From TMP-24 sp964600685 (lineage in GTDB: Bacteria > Pseudomonadota > Alphaproteobacteria > Rhodobacterales > Rhodobacteraceae), in the NCBI GenBank assembly GCA_964600685.1, contig CAZRKU010000001.1, positions 67,782-131,781 on the forward strand: a stretch of DNA of 64,000 nt. Direction: 5' to 3'. The notes under the pieces are model-generated. The model made no database searches. It was given only the letters and a program-made list of their open reading frames with translations, and had not been told where the DNA came from. The first letter of the stretch is position 1. The number at the start of each line of letters is the position of its first letter. A program made the translations under genes and the position numbers. Of this stretch, positions 50,047-58,501 are shown one piece after another.

Positions 50047-51690
50047 TCACATCATGCCGTCCATGCCGCCCATGCCGCCGCCCATGCCGCCGCCAGCCGG
50101 GGCATTGTCCTTGGGCTTTTCGGCGATCATGGCTTCGGTGGTGATCAGAAGACCCGCGACCGAGGCCGCATCCTCAAGCGCGGTGCGCACGACCTTGGCC
50201 GGGTCGATGACGCCGAACTTGAACATGTCGCCATATTCTTCGGTCTGGGCGTTGAAGCCGAACTTCGGATCGTCGGACTCGCGGACCTTGCCGGCCACGA
50301 CCGACCCGTCCACACCGGCGTTCTGCGCGATCTGGCGCAGCGGGGCTTCCAGCGCCTTGCGCACGATCACGATGCCCGCGGTCTGATCGGCATTCGCGCC
50401 GGTCATGCCCACGAGCTTCTTGGACGCCTGAACCAGCGCCACGCCGCCGCCGACAACGATGCCTTCCTGAACCGCCGCACGGGTGGCGTTCAGCGCGTCG
50501 TCCACACGGTCCTTGCGCTCTTTCACTTCGATCTCGGTCATGCCGCCGACCTTGATCACCGCAACGCCGCCCGCCAGTTTCGCCACACGTTCCTGCAGCT
50601 TCTCACGGTCGTAGTCCGAGGTGGTTTCCTCGATCTGGGTGCGGATCTGGGCGACGCGCGCCTCGATCTCTTTCTTGTCGCCGGCACCGTCGATGATCGT
50701 CGTGTTGTCCTTGTTGATCGAGATCTTCTTGGCGCGGCCGAGCATGTCGATGCCGACATTCTCGAGCTTCATGCCGAGGTCTTCGCTGATCACCTGACCG
50801 CCGGTCAGGATGGCGATGTCCTGCAGCATGGCCTTGCGGCGGTCGCCGAAGCCCGGCGCCTTGACGGCGGCGATCTTCAGGCCGCCGCGCAGCTTGTTGA
50901 CCACGAGGGTCGCCAGAGCCTCGCCTTCGACATCCTCGGCCACGATCACCAGCGGGCGCTGCGACTGGATCACCGCCTCCAGCAGCGGCACCATCGGCTG
51001 CAGCGACGACAGTTTCTTCTCGTGCAGCAGGATGTAGGCGTCTTCCAGATCGGCGATCATCTTGTCGGCGTTGGTCACGAAATAGGGCGACAGATAGCCC
51101 CGGTCGAACTGCATGCCTTCAACAACGTCGGTCGAGGTCTCAAGACCCTTGTTCTCCTCGACGGTGATCACGCCCTCGTTGCCGACCTTCTGCATCGCGT
51201 CGGCGATCTGGCGGCCGATCTCGACTTCGCCGTTGGCGGAAATCGTGCCGACCTGCGCCACTTCGGCACTGCCGGTGACCTTGCGCGAGGCGGCCTTGAT
51301 CGCTTCGACGACCTTGGCGGTCGCCATGTCGATGCCGCGCTTCAGATCCATCGGGTTCATGCCGGCGGCAACCGCCTTCATGCCTTCCTTGACGATGGCC
51401 TGGGCCAGAACGGTGGCGGTGGTGGTGCCGTCGCCCGCTTCGTCGTTGGTGCGGGAAGCGACTTCCTTCACCATCTGCGCGCCCATGTTCTCGAACCGGT
51501 CGGCCAGTTCGATCTCCTTGGCAACCGTCACACCGTCCTTGGTGATGCGCGGCGCGCCGAAGGATTTTTCGATCACCACGTTGCGGCCTTTCGGACCCAG
51601 CGTCACCTTGACCGCATCGGCAAGGATGTTGACGCCGCGCAGCATCCGGTCGCGGGCATCGCTGTCAAACCGTACGTCTTTAGCAGCCAT
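50047..51690 (-). CDS. groEL: Chaperonin GroEL
   Basis: 547 residues, full length. It forms the double-ring chaperonin that folds proteins with ATP and GroES. The start AAKDVRFDSDARDRMLRGVN and the ATP-binding DGTTTATVLAQAIVKEGMKA are typical; the C-terminus ends in the Gly-Gly-Met tail (GGGMGGGMGGMDGMM). It is the second gene after groES with a 47-base gap, both on the minus strand. Expression is expected to follow the CIRCE/HrcA control upstream of groES. Confidence 0.99.
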   Translation of the reverse strand: MAAKDVRFDSDARDRMLRGVNILADAVKVTLGPKGRNVVIEKSFGAPRITKDGVTVAKEIELADRFENMGAQMVKEVASRTNDEAGDGTTTATVLAQAIVKEGMKAVAAGMNPMDLKRGIDMATAKVVEAIKAASRKVTGSAEVAQVGTISANGEVEIGRQIADAMQKVGNEGVITVEENKGLETSTDVVEGMQFDRGYLSPYFVTNADKMIADLEDAYILLHEKKLSSLQPMVPLLEAVIQSQRPLVIVAEDVEGEALATLVVNKLRGGLKIAAVKAPGFGDRRKAMLQDIAILTGGQVISEDLGMKLENVGIDMLGRAKKISINKDNTTIIDGAGDKKEIEARVAQIRTQIEETTSDYDREKLQERVAKLAGGVAVIKVGGMTEIEVKERKDRVDDALNATRAAVQEGIVVGGGVALVQASKKLVGMTGANADQTAGIVIVRKALEAPLRQIAQNAGVDGSVVAGKVRESDDPKFGFNAQTEEYGDMFKFGVIDPAKVVRTALEDAASVAGLLITTEAMIAEKPKDNAPAGGGMGGGMGGMDGMM

Positions 51691-51736
51691 CTTGGCTTCT
51701 CCTCAGAATTTTGTTTCGGGACGGAAAGGGACGATC

Positions 51737-52024
51737 TCAGGCGATGATGCCGAGAATGTCCGATTCCTTCATGATCAGCAGTTCTTCGCCGTTCAGCGTC
51801 ACTTCGGTGCCCGACCATTTGCCGAAGAGGATACGGTCGCCCTTCTTCACCGACATCGGGATCAGTTCGCCCGAATCCTTGCGCGCGCCCTCGCCCACGG
51901 CGACCACTTCGCCCTCGGCCGGTTTTTCCTTGGCGCTGTCGGGGATGATCAGACCGCCCTTGGTCTTGTCCTCGGACTGGATACGCTTGACGACAACACG
52001 GTCATGCAGCGGTTTGAAAGCCAT
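51737..52024 (-). CDS. groES: Co-chaperonin GroES
   Basis: 95 residues. The lid of the GroEL ring, with FKPLHDRVVVKRIQSEDKTK, the mobile loop GGLIIPDSAKEKPAEGEVVA, and the ending VTLNGEELLIMKESDILGII. The ATG at 52024 gives the family start; the open frame to 52069 is not used. A CIRCE element and a good promoter precede it. Confidence 0.99.
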   Translation of the reverse strand: MAFKPLHDRVVVKRIQSEDKTKGGLIIPDSAKEKPAEGEVVAVGEGARKDSGELIPMSVKKGDRILFGKWSGTEVTLNGEELLIMKESDILGIIA

Positions 52025-52062
52025 CTGGTAACACTCCCTTGGGTTTCCAGGTTCAAATTGAA

Positions 52063-52089
52063 TTAGCACTCCATGATAGCGAGTGCTAA
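52063..52089 (-). promoter_or_regulatory. CIRCE operator of groES-groEL
   Basis: TTAGCACTC, nine bases, then GAGTGCTAA: this is the perfect CIRCE consensus. In other bacteria HrcA binds it and shuts off groESL until heat stress. It lies between the promoter and the groES start, as usual. Confidence 0.97.
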
Positions 52090-52097
52090 CGACGCGC

Positions 52098-52126
52098 TAG
52101 TTAGGCGCGGCCTGCGCGCGAGTCAA
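52098..52126 (-). promoter_or_regulatory. groES-groEL promoter
   Basis: On the minus strand TTGACT (52126-52121), 17 bases, then TAACTA (52103-52098), close to the sigma-70 consensus with ideal spacing, just upstream of CIRCE. The sites make a compact heat-shock promoter. Confidence 0.75.
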
Positions 52127-52195
52127 CGGCCAATGCCGGAAAATTCGCGCGCCTCCGGGATGGCCAACCGCCGCCGTGCGTGGCAGGCTGCCCGC

Positions 52196-53209
52196 ATGAT
52201 GCGCCATTTCTCCTTGCTGTTTCTCGCGCTTGCGGCCTCGCTGGCCATGGCTCTGGCCCTGCCCGCGTCCGCCCGGGCCGCCCCCTGCGGGGGCCGCGAT
52301 CTTCTGCCCGGCCTGCCCGCCGGTCAGCGCGCCGAACTGGATCAGGCGATCGCCGCCAGCCCCTATCCCAGCGGCAACCACTGGCGGGCGACGAAGGACG
52401 GCAGCACCATCGACCTGGTCGGCACGCTCCACCTTTTCGACCCGCGCATGGAGGCGATTGTCGAACGGCTGACGCCCCTGATCGCCGCGGCCGACGCCGT
52501 CTATTTGGAAGCGACCGAAAAGGAGTTCGCCGAGATCAAGGCGGCCATGGCCCGTGATCCGGCGATGCTGGTCACGACCGGCCCGACTCTCCCCGAACGG
52601 CTCAGCGCGGCGGAATGGCAAAGCCTGTCCGCCGCCATGTCCGAACGCGGCATCCCGCCCTTCATGGCCTCCAGGTTCCGGCCCTGGTATGTGACCATGC
52701 TGCTGGGCATCCCGCCCTGTGCCATGGCCGAATACATGAACGGCGGCAAGGGCCTCGATCACCTGATCGGCCAGACCGCCAAGGCGGAAGGAGTGCCGAC
52801 GCTCGCGCTTGAACCCTATGACACGGTCTTCCGCATCTTCGCCGACCTGACGCCCGCGGACGAGATCGCCATGATCCGCCTCTCGCTCGCGCAGGCGACC
52901 GATGCCGAAGATACGTTCGCCACCATGCTGACCAGCTATTTCAGCGAAAACCACCGCGCGCTGTGGGAGTTCAGCCGCCTGACCGCCCTGGCCGGGGCCA
53001 CGGACCCCCAAAAAGCCGCCAGCGACTTCGCCAGGATGGAGGCGGCCATCCTGACCGGCCGCAACCGGCACTGGCGCGAGGTTCTGGCCAGGGCCGCGCC
53101 CGGCAAGACCCTGGTGGTTGCCGTCGGCGCCGCCCATCTGGGCGGGGCGCAGGGGCTTTTGAACCTGCTCGCCCGGGACGGCTACCGGCTGACCCGGGAA
53201 CCTTTCTGA
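52196..53209 (+). CDS. TraB/GumN family protein with signal peptide
   Basis: 337 residues. A signal peptide (RHFSLLFLALAASLAMALAL, Ala-rich cut region) sends it out of the cytoplasm. The mature part begins near PCGGRDLLPGLPA and contains the GumN/TraB-type features GTLHLFDPRMEAIVERLTPL, DAVYLEATEKEFAEI, and the end VVAVGAAHLGGAQGLLNLL, with His and Glu or Asp that suggest a metalloprotease-like active site. The function is unproven. ATG at 52196 is used; a second ATG follows at 52199. It is divergent from groES. Confidence 0.88.
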   Translation: MMRHFSLLFLALAASLAMALALPASARAAPCGGRDLLPGLPAGQRAELDQAIAASPYPSGNHWRATKDGSTIDLVGTLHLFDPRMEAIVERLTPLIAAADAVYLEATEKEFAEIKAAMARDPAMLVTTGPTLPERLSAAEWQSLSAAMSERGIPPFMASRFRPWYVTMLLGIPPCAMAEYMNGGKGLDHLIGQTAKAEGVPTLALEPYDTVFRIFADLTPADEIAMIRLSLAQATDAEDTFATMLTSYFSENHRALWEFSRLTALAGATDPQKAASDFARMEAAILTGRNRHWREVLARAAPGKTLVVAVGAAHLGGAQGLLNLLARDGYRLTREPF

Positions 53210-53336
53210 CCCGGCCCCGACTTCAGCCCTGCGATCAGATGCGCCAGCGTCCCGGCATCCGGCGCGGCCCGCGTGACATTCCCGGCGCCAGCCCCTATAA
53301 GGCGCGCGAATTTTCCTTGCAGAACGGACGCTCCCC

Positions 53337-54257
53337 ATGACCACGCTGGTTTTCGGCCATAAATCCCCCGACACGGATTCCACCGGCTCGCCCCTGATCT
53401 GGGCCTGGTATCTGTCCGAAGTGAAAGGCACCCCGGCCAAGGCCGTGCTTCTGGGCGAGCCGAACACCGAAGCGGCCTTCGTTCTGAAACACTGGGGCCT
53501 GACCAAGCCCGGGATCATTTCCGACGTGAGTGCCGACGACGAGGTGGTGATCGTCGACACCAACAACCCCGCCGAACTGCCGCCCTCCATCAACGACGCG
53601 AAAATCATGGCCATCATCGACCATCACATGCTGGTGGGCGGGCTGAAGACCAAAAACCCGATCGACATCACCATACGGCCGCTGGCCTGCACCGCGACGG
53701 TCATGCACGACCTGATCGGCGCCGATCTGGCCCGGGCCCCGAAGGCGATCAAGGGCGCGATGCTGTCGTGCATCCTCTCCGACACGCTCGAATTCCGCTC
53801 GCCCACCACCACGCCGCACGACAAGGCGGTGGCCGAGAAACTCGCCGCCGATCTGGGCGTGAAGATCGCCGACCTCGCCGCCCTGATGTTCGCCGCCAAG
53901 TCCGACGTGTCGGCCTTCTCCGACGCCGAACTCCTGCGCATGGACAGCAAGGAATACAACATCGACGGCAAGGAACTCAGGGTCTCGGTCCTTGAAACCA
54001 CCGCCCCCAGGGTGGTGCTCGACCGCAAGGCCAGCCTGATGGCCGCGATGGAAGGCGTCGCCCGCCAGGACGGCGCCGATCAGGTTCTCCTGTTCGTCGT
54101 CGACATCCTCCGCGAGGAAGCGACCCTTCTCGTCCCGAACGATCTGGTGAAGCGCATCGCCGAAGCCTCCTTCCCCTGCACGGTGGCGGGCGACACGGTG
54201 GTCCTGCCCGGCATCATGAGCCGGAAGAAACAGATCATCCCGGCGCTCAAGATGTGA
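53337..54257 (+). CDS. ppaC: Manganese-dependent inorganic pyrophosphatase (family II)
   Basis: 306 residues. The DHH phosphoesterase part has VFGHKSPDTDSTGSPLIW, VIVDTNNPAELPP and IIDHHMLVGG, the signature Asp-His-His. The C-terminal DHHA2 half is seen in VLLFVVDILREEATLLV and MSRKKQIIPALKM. It splits pyrophosphate to two phosphates with Mn or Co, helping DNA, RNA and amino-acid activation. Family II enzymes are less common in Gram-negatives than the family I form. It stands alone. Confidence 0.95.
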   Translation: MTTLVFGHKSPDTDSTGSPLIWAWYLSEVKGTPAKAVLLGEPNTEAAFVLKHWGLTKPGIISDVSADDEVVIVDTNNPAELPPSINDAKIMAIIDHHMLVGGLKTKNPIDITIRPLACTATVMHDLIGADLARAPKAIKGAMLSCILSDTLEFRSPTTTPHDKAVAEKLAADLGVKIADLAALMFAAKSDVSAFSDAELLRMDSKEYNIDGKELRVSVLETTAPRVVLDRKASLMAAMEGVARQDGADQVLLFVVDILREEATLLVPNDLVKRIAEASFPCTVAGDTVVLPGIMSRKKQIIPALKM

Positions 54258-54377
54258 TCTTTAAGGGCTGTCGGCCACGCCCGGCAGCCCGCTTCCTGTC
54301 CCTACGCCTGCCATACGTTTGCCATACGCTTTGCATACGCCAAGCGCCCCCATCTTGTTCAGCGATTTCAGGCCCCT

Positions 54378-55259
54378 ATGACCCGCATCCTCGCCTCGCT
54401 CTCCGAAGTGGCCGCCAGCTACGACACGCTCTTCTGCGACCTCTGGGGCTGCCTGCACAATGGCCGCGCGCCCTACCCCGCCGCCGTCGCCGCCCTGCAA
54501 GCGTTCCGCGCCAAGGGGGGCCGGGTGGTCCTTCTGACCAACGCGCCGCGCCCCTCGAAATTCGTCATGGCCTCGCTCGACCGGATGGGTGTGCCGCGCG
54601 ACAGCTGGGATCTCGTCGTCTCCTCGGGCGATGCGGCGCAATATGCGATGCTGTCGGGCGCGGTGGGCACCCGGGTCTGGCACCTCGGGCCCGACAAGGA
54701 TGACGGCTTTTTCAATGACTTGCCCGAGGACGCACCCGCCGCCACGATCACCCGCGTCGCGCTTGAGGAGGCCGAGGGCATCGTCTGCACCGGCCCGTTC
54801 GACGAACTGGCCGACGTGCCCGAGGACTACCGCGCCCGCTTTCTCTATGCCAAGACCAGGGGGCTGAAGCTCCTCTGCGCCAATCCCGATCTCGTCGTCG
54901 ACATGGGCGATCGTCGCATCTATTGCGCCGGCGCGCTCGCCGCCCTCTACACGGAAATGGGTGGCGAGAGCCTCTATTTCGGCAAGCCCCATCCCCCGAT
55001 CTACGACCTCGCCCGCCGCAGGCTCGCGGCCTTAACCGGCCGTGAACCGGAGAATGGCAGCATCCTCGCCATCGGCGACGGCATCGCCACCGACATTCAG
55101 GGCGCGATCGGCGAAGGGATCGACGCGCTTTTCGTCACTGGCGGCCTCGCGGCCGAGGAATTCGGAGTGGACATCGAAAACCCTGCGCCCGCGCTTCTTG
55201 ACCGCTGGCTGGAAGACCGGCAGATGTCGCCCGCCTATACGATCGGCCGCCTTCGCTAA
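54378..55259 (+). CDS. TIGR01459-type HAD-IIA hydrolase
   Basis: 293 residues. The HAD-IIA layout is clear: motif I is LFCDLWGCLHNGRAPYP, with the D-x-x-G-x-x-x-x-G pattern, the next RVVLLTNAPRPSKFVMASLD, and the late AIGDGIATDIQGAIGEGIDA. It is close to NagD and pyridoxal phosphatases, which hydrolyse phosphate monoesters, but the substrate is unknown. A ribosome site is not strong. The next gene starts about 220 bases later. Confidence 0.9.
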   Translation: MTRILASLSEVAASYDTLFCDLWGCLHNGRAPYPAAVAALQAFRAKGGRVVLLTNAPRPSKFVMASLDRMGVPRDSWDLVVSSGDAAQYAMLSGAVGTRVWHLGPDKDDGFFNDLPEDAPAATITRVALEEAEGIVCTGPFDELADVPEDYRARFLYAKTRGLKLLCANPDLVVDMGDRRIYCAGALAALYTEMGGESLYFGKPHPPIYDLARRRLAALTGREPENGSILAIGDGIATDIQGAIGEGIDALFVTGGLAAEEFGVDIENPAPALLDRWLEDRQMSPAYTIGRLR

Positions 55260-55479
55260 CATATTGTTTTTCATTATTTATGTTTCCGATTTTGCAGAAG
55301 GGCGCAGGCCGGTCCGGGTGGCCCCCCGCTCTTTCATGCCGCCAAAGACTCTGTTGATCGGCGGTATGCCAGCAACATTGTTACCGATTTCATCGCCATC
55401 CAGCACATAAATTACCAAACCGATTGCGCCGCGCCGCAGCATCCGCTATGCTGCACTGCAGTCCAACACGGGATTCGAC
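55260..55479. other. 220-base AT-rich region before the MaoC-like gene
   Basis: No gene seen. The start (ACATATTGTTTTTCATTATTTATG) is notably AT-rich for this genome. At 55436-55454 there is an inverted repeat GCAGCAT / ATGCTGC around CCGCT, followed by ACTGCAGT (55455-55462). Confidence 0.5.
55436..55462 (+). promoter_or_regulatory. TGC/GCA-rich repeat, candidate PhaR site
   Basis: The inverted repeat GCAGCAT-CCGCT-ATGCTGC and the following ACTGCAGT resemble the TGC-rich sites of the polyhydroxyalkanoate regulator PhaR in Rhodobacter and Paracoccus. It lies about 18 bases before the MaoC-like start. Assigned by resemblance only. Confidence 0.4.
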
Positions 55480-55926
55480 ATGATGCTCGACAATCAGCCG
55501 CGCGGAACCATCTGCATCGAGGATCTGGAGATCGGCATGGTCCGCTATCTGCAAAAGCAGATCACCGACCGCGACATCGAGCTTTTTGCCGAGGTTTCCA
55601 CCGACCGGAACCCCGTGCATCTGGATGATGCCTATGCCCGGGACACGATCTTTCAGGGCCGCATCGCCCACGGGATGCTGACTGCGGGCCTGATCTCCGC
55701 CGTCATCGGTGAACAGCTCCCCGGCCACGGCACCGTCTATCTGGGCCAGACGCTGAAATTCATGGCGCCCGTCCGCCCCGGCGACACAGTCTATGCCGAA
55801 GTGAAGGTCGTCGCCATCGACCATGCCAAGCGTCGCGTGACCCTTGAAACCCACTGCGCGGTGGGTGATACGGTCGTCCTGAAGGGCGAGGCGCTGGTTC
55901 TGGCGCCCAGCCGCAAGTTCGACTAG
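55480..55926 (+). CDS. phaJ: MaoC-family (R)-specific enoyl-CoA hydratase (PhaJ-like)
   Basis: 148 residues. The hot-dog fold with the hydratase 2 motif: FAEVSTDRNPVHLDDAYARD, TIFQGRIAHGMLTAGLIS, and LGQTLKFMAPVRPGDTV. The Asp and His of the hydratase site are seen in DRNPVHLD. It would add water to trans-2-enoyl-CoA to give the (R)-3-hydroxy form, linking fatty acid breakdown to polyhydroxyalkanoate. The first or second of two Met can be the start. The next gene, ribF, starts 38 bases later. Confidence 0.88.
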   Translation: MMLDNQPRGTICIEDLEIGMVRYLQKQITDRDIELFAEVSTDRNPVHLDDAYARDTIFQGRIAHGMLTAGLISAVIGEQLPGHGTVYLGQTLKFMAPVRPGDTVYAEVKVVAIDHAKRRVTLETHCAVGDTVVLKGEALVLAPSRKFD

Positions 55927-55964
55927 GCGGCCAGTCCGCCCTCCAGCTGCGGATCAAGGGGCCG

Positions 55965-56891
55965 ATGCGGACGCACAACCACTGGACAGACCTCGGCCCG
56001 GCCGACCGTGGCGCATCGGTCGCGATGGGCAATTTCGACGGGGTGCATCTCGGCCATCAGGCGGTGATCGCCCGGGCCGCCGGCGCGGGCCGCCCCCTTG
56101 GCATCGTGACGTTCGAGCCGCACCCGCGACAGTTCTTCGCCCCCGCCGCCCCCGCCTTCCGCCTGATGAACGCCGAAGCCCGCGCCCATCGCCTGGAAAA
56201 GCTCGGCGTCGGGCAGCTTTACCAACTGCCCTTCGACAGCCGCCTTGCCGGGATGGAGGCCGACAGTTTCGTGGCCGAAGTTCTGGTCGCGGGCCTCGGC
56301 GTCCGCCATGTCACCGTCGGCGCCGACTTCTGCTTCGGCAAGGGCCGCAGGGGCACATCGGCCACCCTCAGCGATCTGGGCGCCCGCCACGGTTTCGGCG
56401 TGACCGTCGCGGAACTCGTGAAATTCCAGGGGCTTGAGGTGTCATCCACCAATATCCGCGCCGCGCTAGCCGAAGGCCGCCCGCGCGACGCCGCCGCCAT
56501 GCTCGGCCATTGGCACCGGATCGAAGGGGCGATCATCCACGGCGCAAAACGCGGGCGCGCGCTTGGTTTTCCCACCGCCAACATGGGCGTCGACGGGCTG
56601 CACCTGCCGAAACAAGGTGTCTATGCGGTCAAGGTCGACGTGCTGACCGGCCCGCAGGCCGGCAGCTACGGCGGCGCGGCCAGCCTTGGCGTGCGACCGA
56701 TGTTCGGGGAAAACCAGCCAAACCTCGAAACCCTCCTCTTCGACTTCGCGGGTGATCTTTACGGCCATCATCTGTCGGTCGCCTTCATCGACTACCTGCG
56801 TCCCGAGATGAAGTTCGACGGCCTGCCCGCCCTGATGACGCAGATGAACACCGACTGTGACCGCGCCCGGACCATCCTCGCCGCGCTCTGA
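55965..56891 (+). CDS. ribF: Bifunctional riboflavin kinase / FAD synthetase
   Basis: 308 residues. The N-terminal FAD synthetase has AVAMGNFDGVHLGHQAVIAR-type SVAMGNFDGVHLGHQAVIAR, the HxGH-like nucleotide site, then FCFGKGRRGTSATL; the C-terminal riboflavin kinase has GAIIHGAKRGRALGFPTANM and FDFAGDLYGHHLSVAFIDYL. The enzyme makes FMN and FAD from riboflavin. It follows the MaoC-like gene on the same strand; a YcgN gene starts about 90 bases later. Confidence 0.95.
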   Translation: MRTHNHWTDLGPADRGASVAMGNFDGVHLGHQAVIARAAGAGRPLGIVTFEPHPRQFFAPAAPAFRLMNAEARAHRLEKLGVGQLYQLPFDSRLAGMEADSFVAEVLVAGLGVRHVTVGADFCFGKGRRGTSATLSDLGARHGFGVTVAELVKFQGLEVSSTNIRAALAEGRPRDAAAMLGHWHRIEGAIIHGAKRGRALGFPTANMGVDGLHLPKQGVYAVKVDVLTGPQAGSYGGAASLGVRPMFGENQPNLETLLFDFAGDLYGHHLSVAFIDYLRPEMKFDGLPALMTQMNTDCDRARTILAAL

Positions 56892-56979
56892 GCTTCTTGC
56901 GGTTGCAAATATCGTCGGGAGGGCAGAACACCCTCTCGCCCCTTCCCTTTCCGCCCGCCGCCCGCCAGAGTACCGCCCC

Positions 56980-57432
56980 ATGACAACGCCCGTGCTTCGC
57001 CCGAACTTCTGGACCCTGCCCCTGAATACGCTGAACCCCGAGGAGTGGGAGGCGCTCTGCGACGGCTGCGGCAAATGCTGCCTGAACAAGCTTGAGGACG
57101 AGGAAACCGGAGAGGTCTTCTTCACCCGCGTCGCCTGCCGGCTGCTCGACGGGGAAAGCTGCCGCTGCGGGCAATACCGGACCCGCAAGATCTTCGTGCC
57201 GGAATGCGTGGTCCTCAGCCCCGGCAATCTGGCCGACATTTCCTACTGGATGCCCTCGACCTGCGCCTATCGCCTCCGGGCCGAGGGCAAGCCGCTTTTC
57301 GATTGGCACTACCTGATTTCCGGCGACCGCGAGTCGGTCCACAAGGCCGGGCAGTCGGTCCGCGGCTGGACGGTGCCGGAATTCGACATTCCCGAAGAGG
57401 AATGGGAAGATCATATCATCGAGGATCTGTGA
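56980..57432 (+). CDS. YcgN/UPF0260 family cysteine-cluster protein
   Basis: 150 residues. The clustered Cys are LCDGCGKCCLNKLEDEE, then GESCRCGQYRTRKIFVPECV and a later PSTCAYRLRAEGKPLFDWHY. The layout matches YcgN, a family with a likely zinc or iron-sulfur site and no proven role. The start ATG at 56980 is chosen; the longer frame from 56857 overlaps the ribF end. Its stop overlaps the next gene start by one base (TGATG), so both are translated together. Confidence 0.92.
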   Translation: MTTPVLRPNFWTLPLNTLNPEEWEALCDGCGKCCLNKLEDEETGEVFFTRVACRLLDGESCRCGQYRTRKIFVPECVVLSPGNLADISYWMPSTCAYRLRAEGKPLFDWHYLISGDRESVHKAGQSVRGWTVPEFDIPEEEWEDHIIEDL

Positions 57433-58487
57433 TGGAATTTGCCTCTGACAACACATCGGGTGCGACGCCCGAGGTGATGGAAGCCGTGATCGCCGCGAAC
57501 GCGGGTTATGCCCCCTCCTATGGGACCGACCCGATCATGGAGGAGGTCACGGGACTGGTGCGCGGGATCTTCGAGGCGCCGGAGGCCGCGGTCTATCTGG
57601 TGCCGACCGGAACCGCCGCCAATGCCCTGTCGGCCGCGCTGGTCTGCCCCCCCTGGGGCGCGCTCTATTGCCATGCCGAGGCGCATGTCGAAGTCGATGA
57701 ATGCGGTGCGCCCGAGTTCTACATCGGCGGGGCCAAGACCGCGCCGATCGCGGGCGCGCATGGCAGGATCACGGCCGACGGGCTGAAGGCGCGTCTCGCC
57801 CTGACCCCGCAGGGCGGCGTGCATCATATCCAGCACGGGATGCTGACCCTGACCAACCTGACGGAGGCCGGAACCCTCTACCGGCCCGGCGAGGTGGCCA
57901 GCCTTGCCGCCATCGCCCGGGCCGAAGGAATGAAGGTCCATATGGACGGCGCGCGGTTTGCCAATGCGCTGGTCAGTGCGGGCTGCACCCCCGCCGAACT
58001 GACCTGGCGTGCCGGGATCGAGGTCCTGTCGCTTGGTGGCACCAAGAACGGCTGCATGGGGGTCGAGGCGGTCGTTCTGTTCGATCCGGCCAGGGCCTGG
58101 GAGTTTGAACTGCGGCGCAAGCGCGGGGCACATCTCTTCTCCAAGCACCGCTTCCTGTCGGCGCAGATGGCGGGCTACCTCAGGGACGGCAGGTGGCTCG
58201 ACCGGGCGCGGCAGGCCAACCGGATGGCCACGCGGCTGGCCGAAGGAGTTCTTGCCCTGCCGGGCGGCGCGCTGATGCATCCTTGCCAGGGCAACATCGT
58301 CTTCGCATCCTTCGCCCGCGCGCTGCATCGCACGGCGACAGACGCTGGCGCGCATTATTACCTCTGGCCCTTCGACCAATCGCTGGAGGGTGGGCAGGAC
58401 GAGCAGGTCTCGGCGCGCTTCGTCTGCTCCTGGTCGACCACCGAGGATGACGTGGACGGCTTCCTGACGCTGGTGCGTGCGGGCTGA
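57432..58487 (+). CDS. Low-specificity L-threonine aldolase-type PLP enzyme
   Basis: 351 residues. The family start is FASDNTSGATPEVMEAVIAA, the substrate part YLVPTGTAANALSAALVCPP, and the PLP Lys is in VLSLGGTKNGCMGVEAVVLF near residue 200. It splits threonine or allo-threonine to glycine and acetaldehyde, or acts on related beta-hydroxy amino acids. It is coupled to YcgN by overlap. An alternative is a beta-eliminating lyase of the same fold, but the pattern fits the threonine aldolase well. Confidence 0.92.
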   Translation: MEFASDNTSGATPEVMEAVIAANAGYAPSYGTDPIMEEVTGLVRGIFEAPEAAVYLVPTGTAANALSAALVCPPWGALYCHAEAHVEVDECGAPEFYIGGAKTAPIAGAHGRITADGLKARLALTPQGGVHHIQHGMLTLTNLTEAGTLYRPGEVASLAAIARAEGMKVHMDGARFANALVSAGCTPAELTWRAGIEVLSLGGTKNGCMGVEAVVLFDPARAWEFELRRKRGAHLFSKHRFLSAQMAGYLRDGRWLDRARQANRMATRLAEGVLALPGGALMHPCQGNIVFASFARALHRTATDAGAHYYLWPFDQSLEGGQDEQVSARFVCSWSTTEDDVDGFLTLVRAG

Positions 58488-58501
58488 AGAGACCGGCGGG
58501 G

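Noticed and set aside
50044..51747. 567-residue plus-strand frame opposite groEL
   Set aside because: A known type of antisense shadow over groEL; His- and Asp-rich with no domain.
52036..52090. groES start at 52069
   Set aside because: The added residues overlap the CIRCE site and are not part of the conserved GroES N-terminus; the ATG at 52024 is right.
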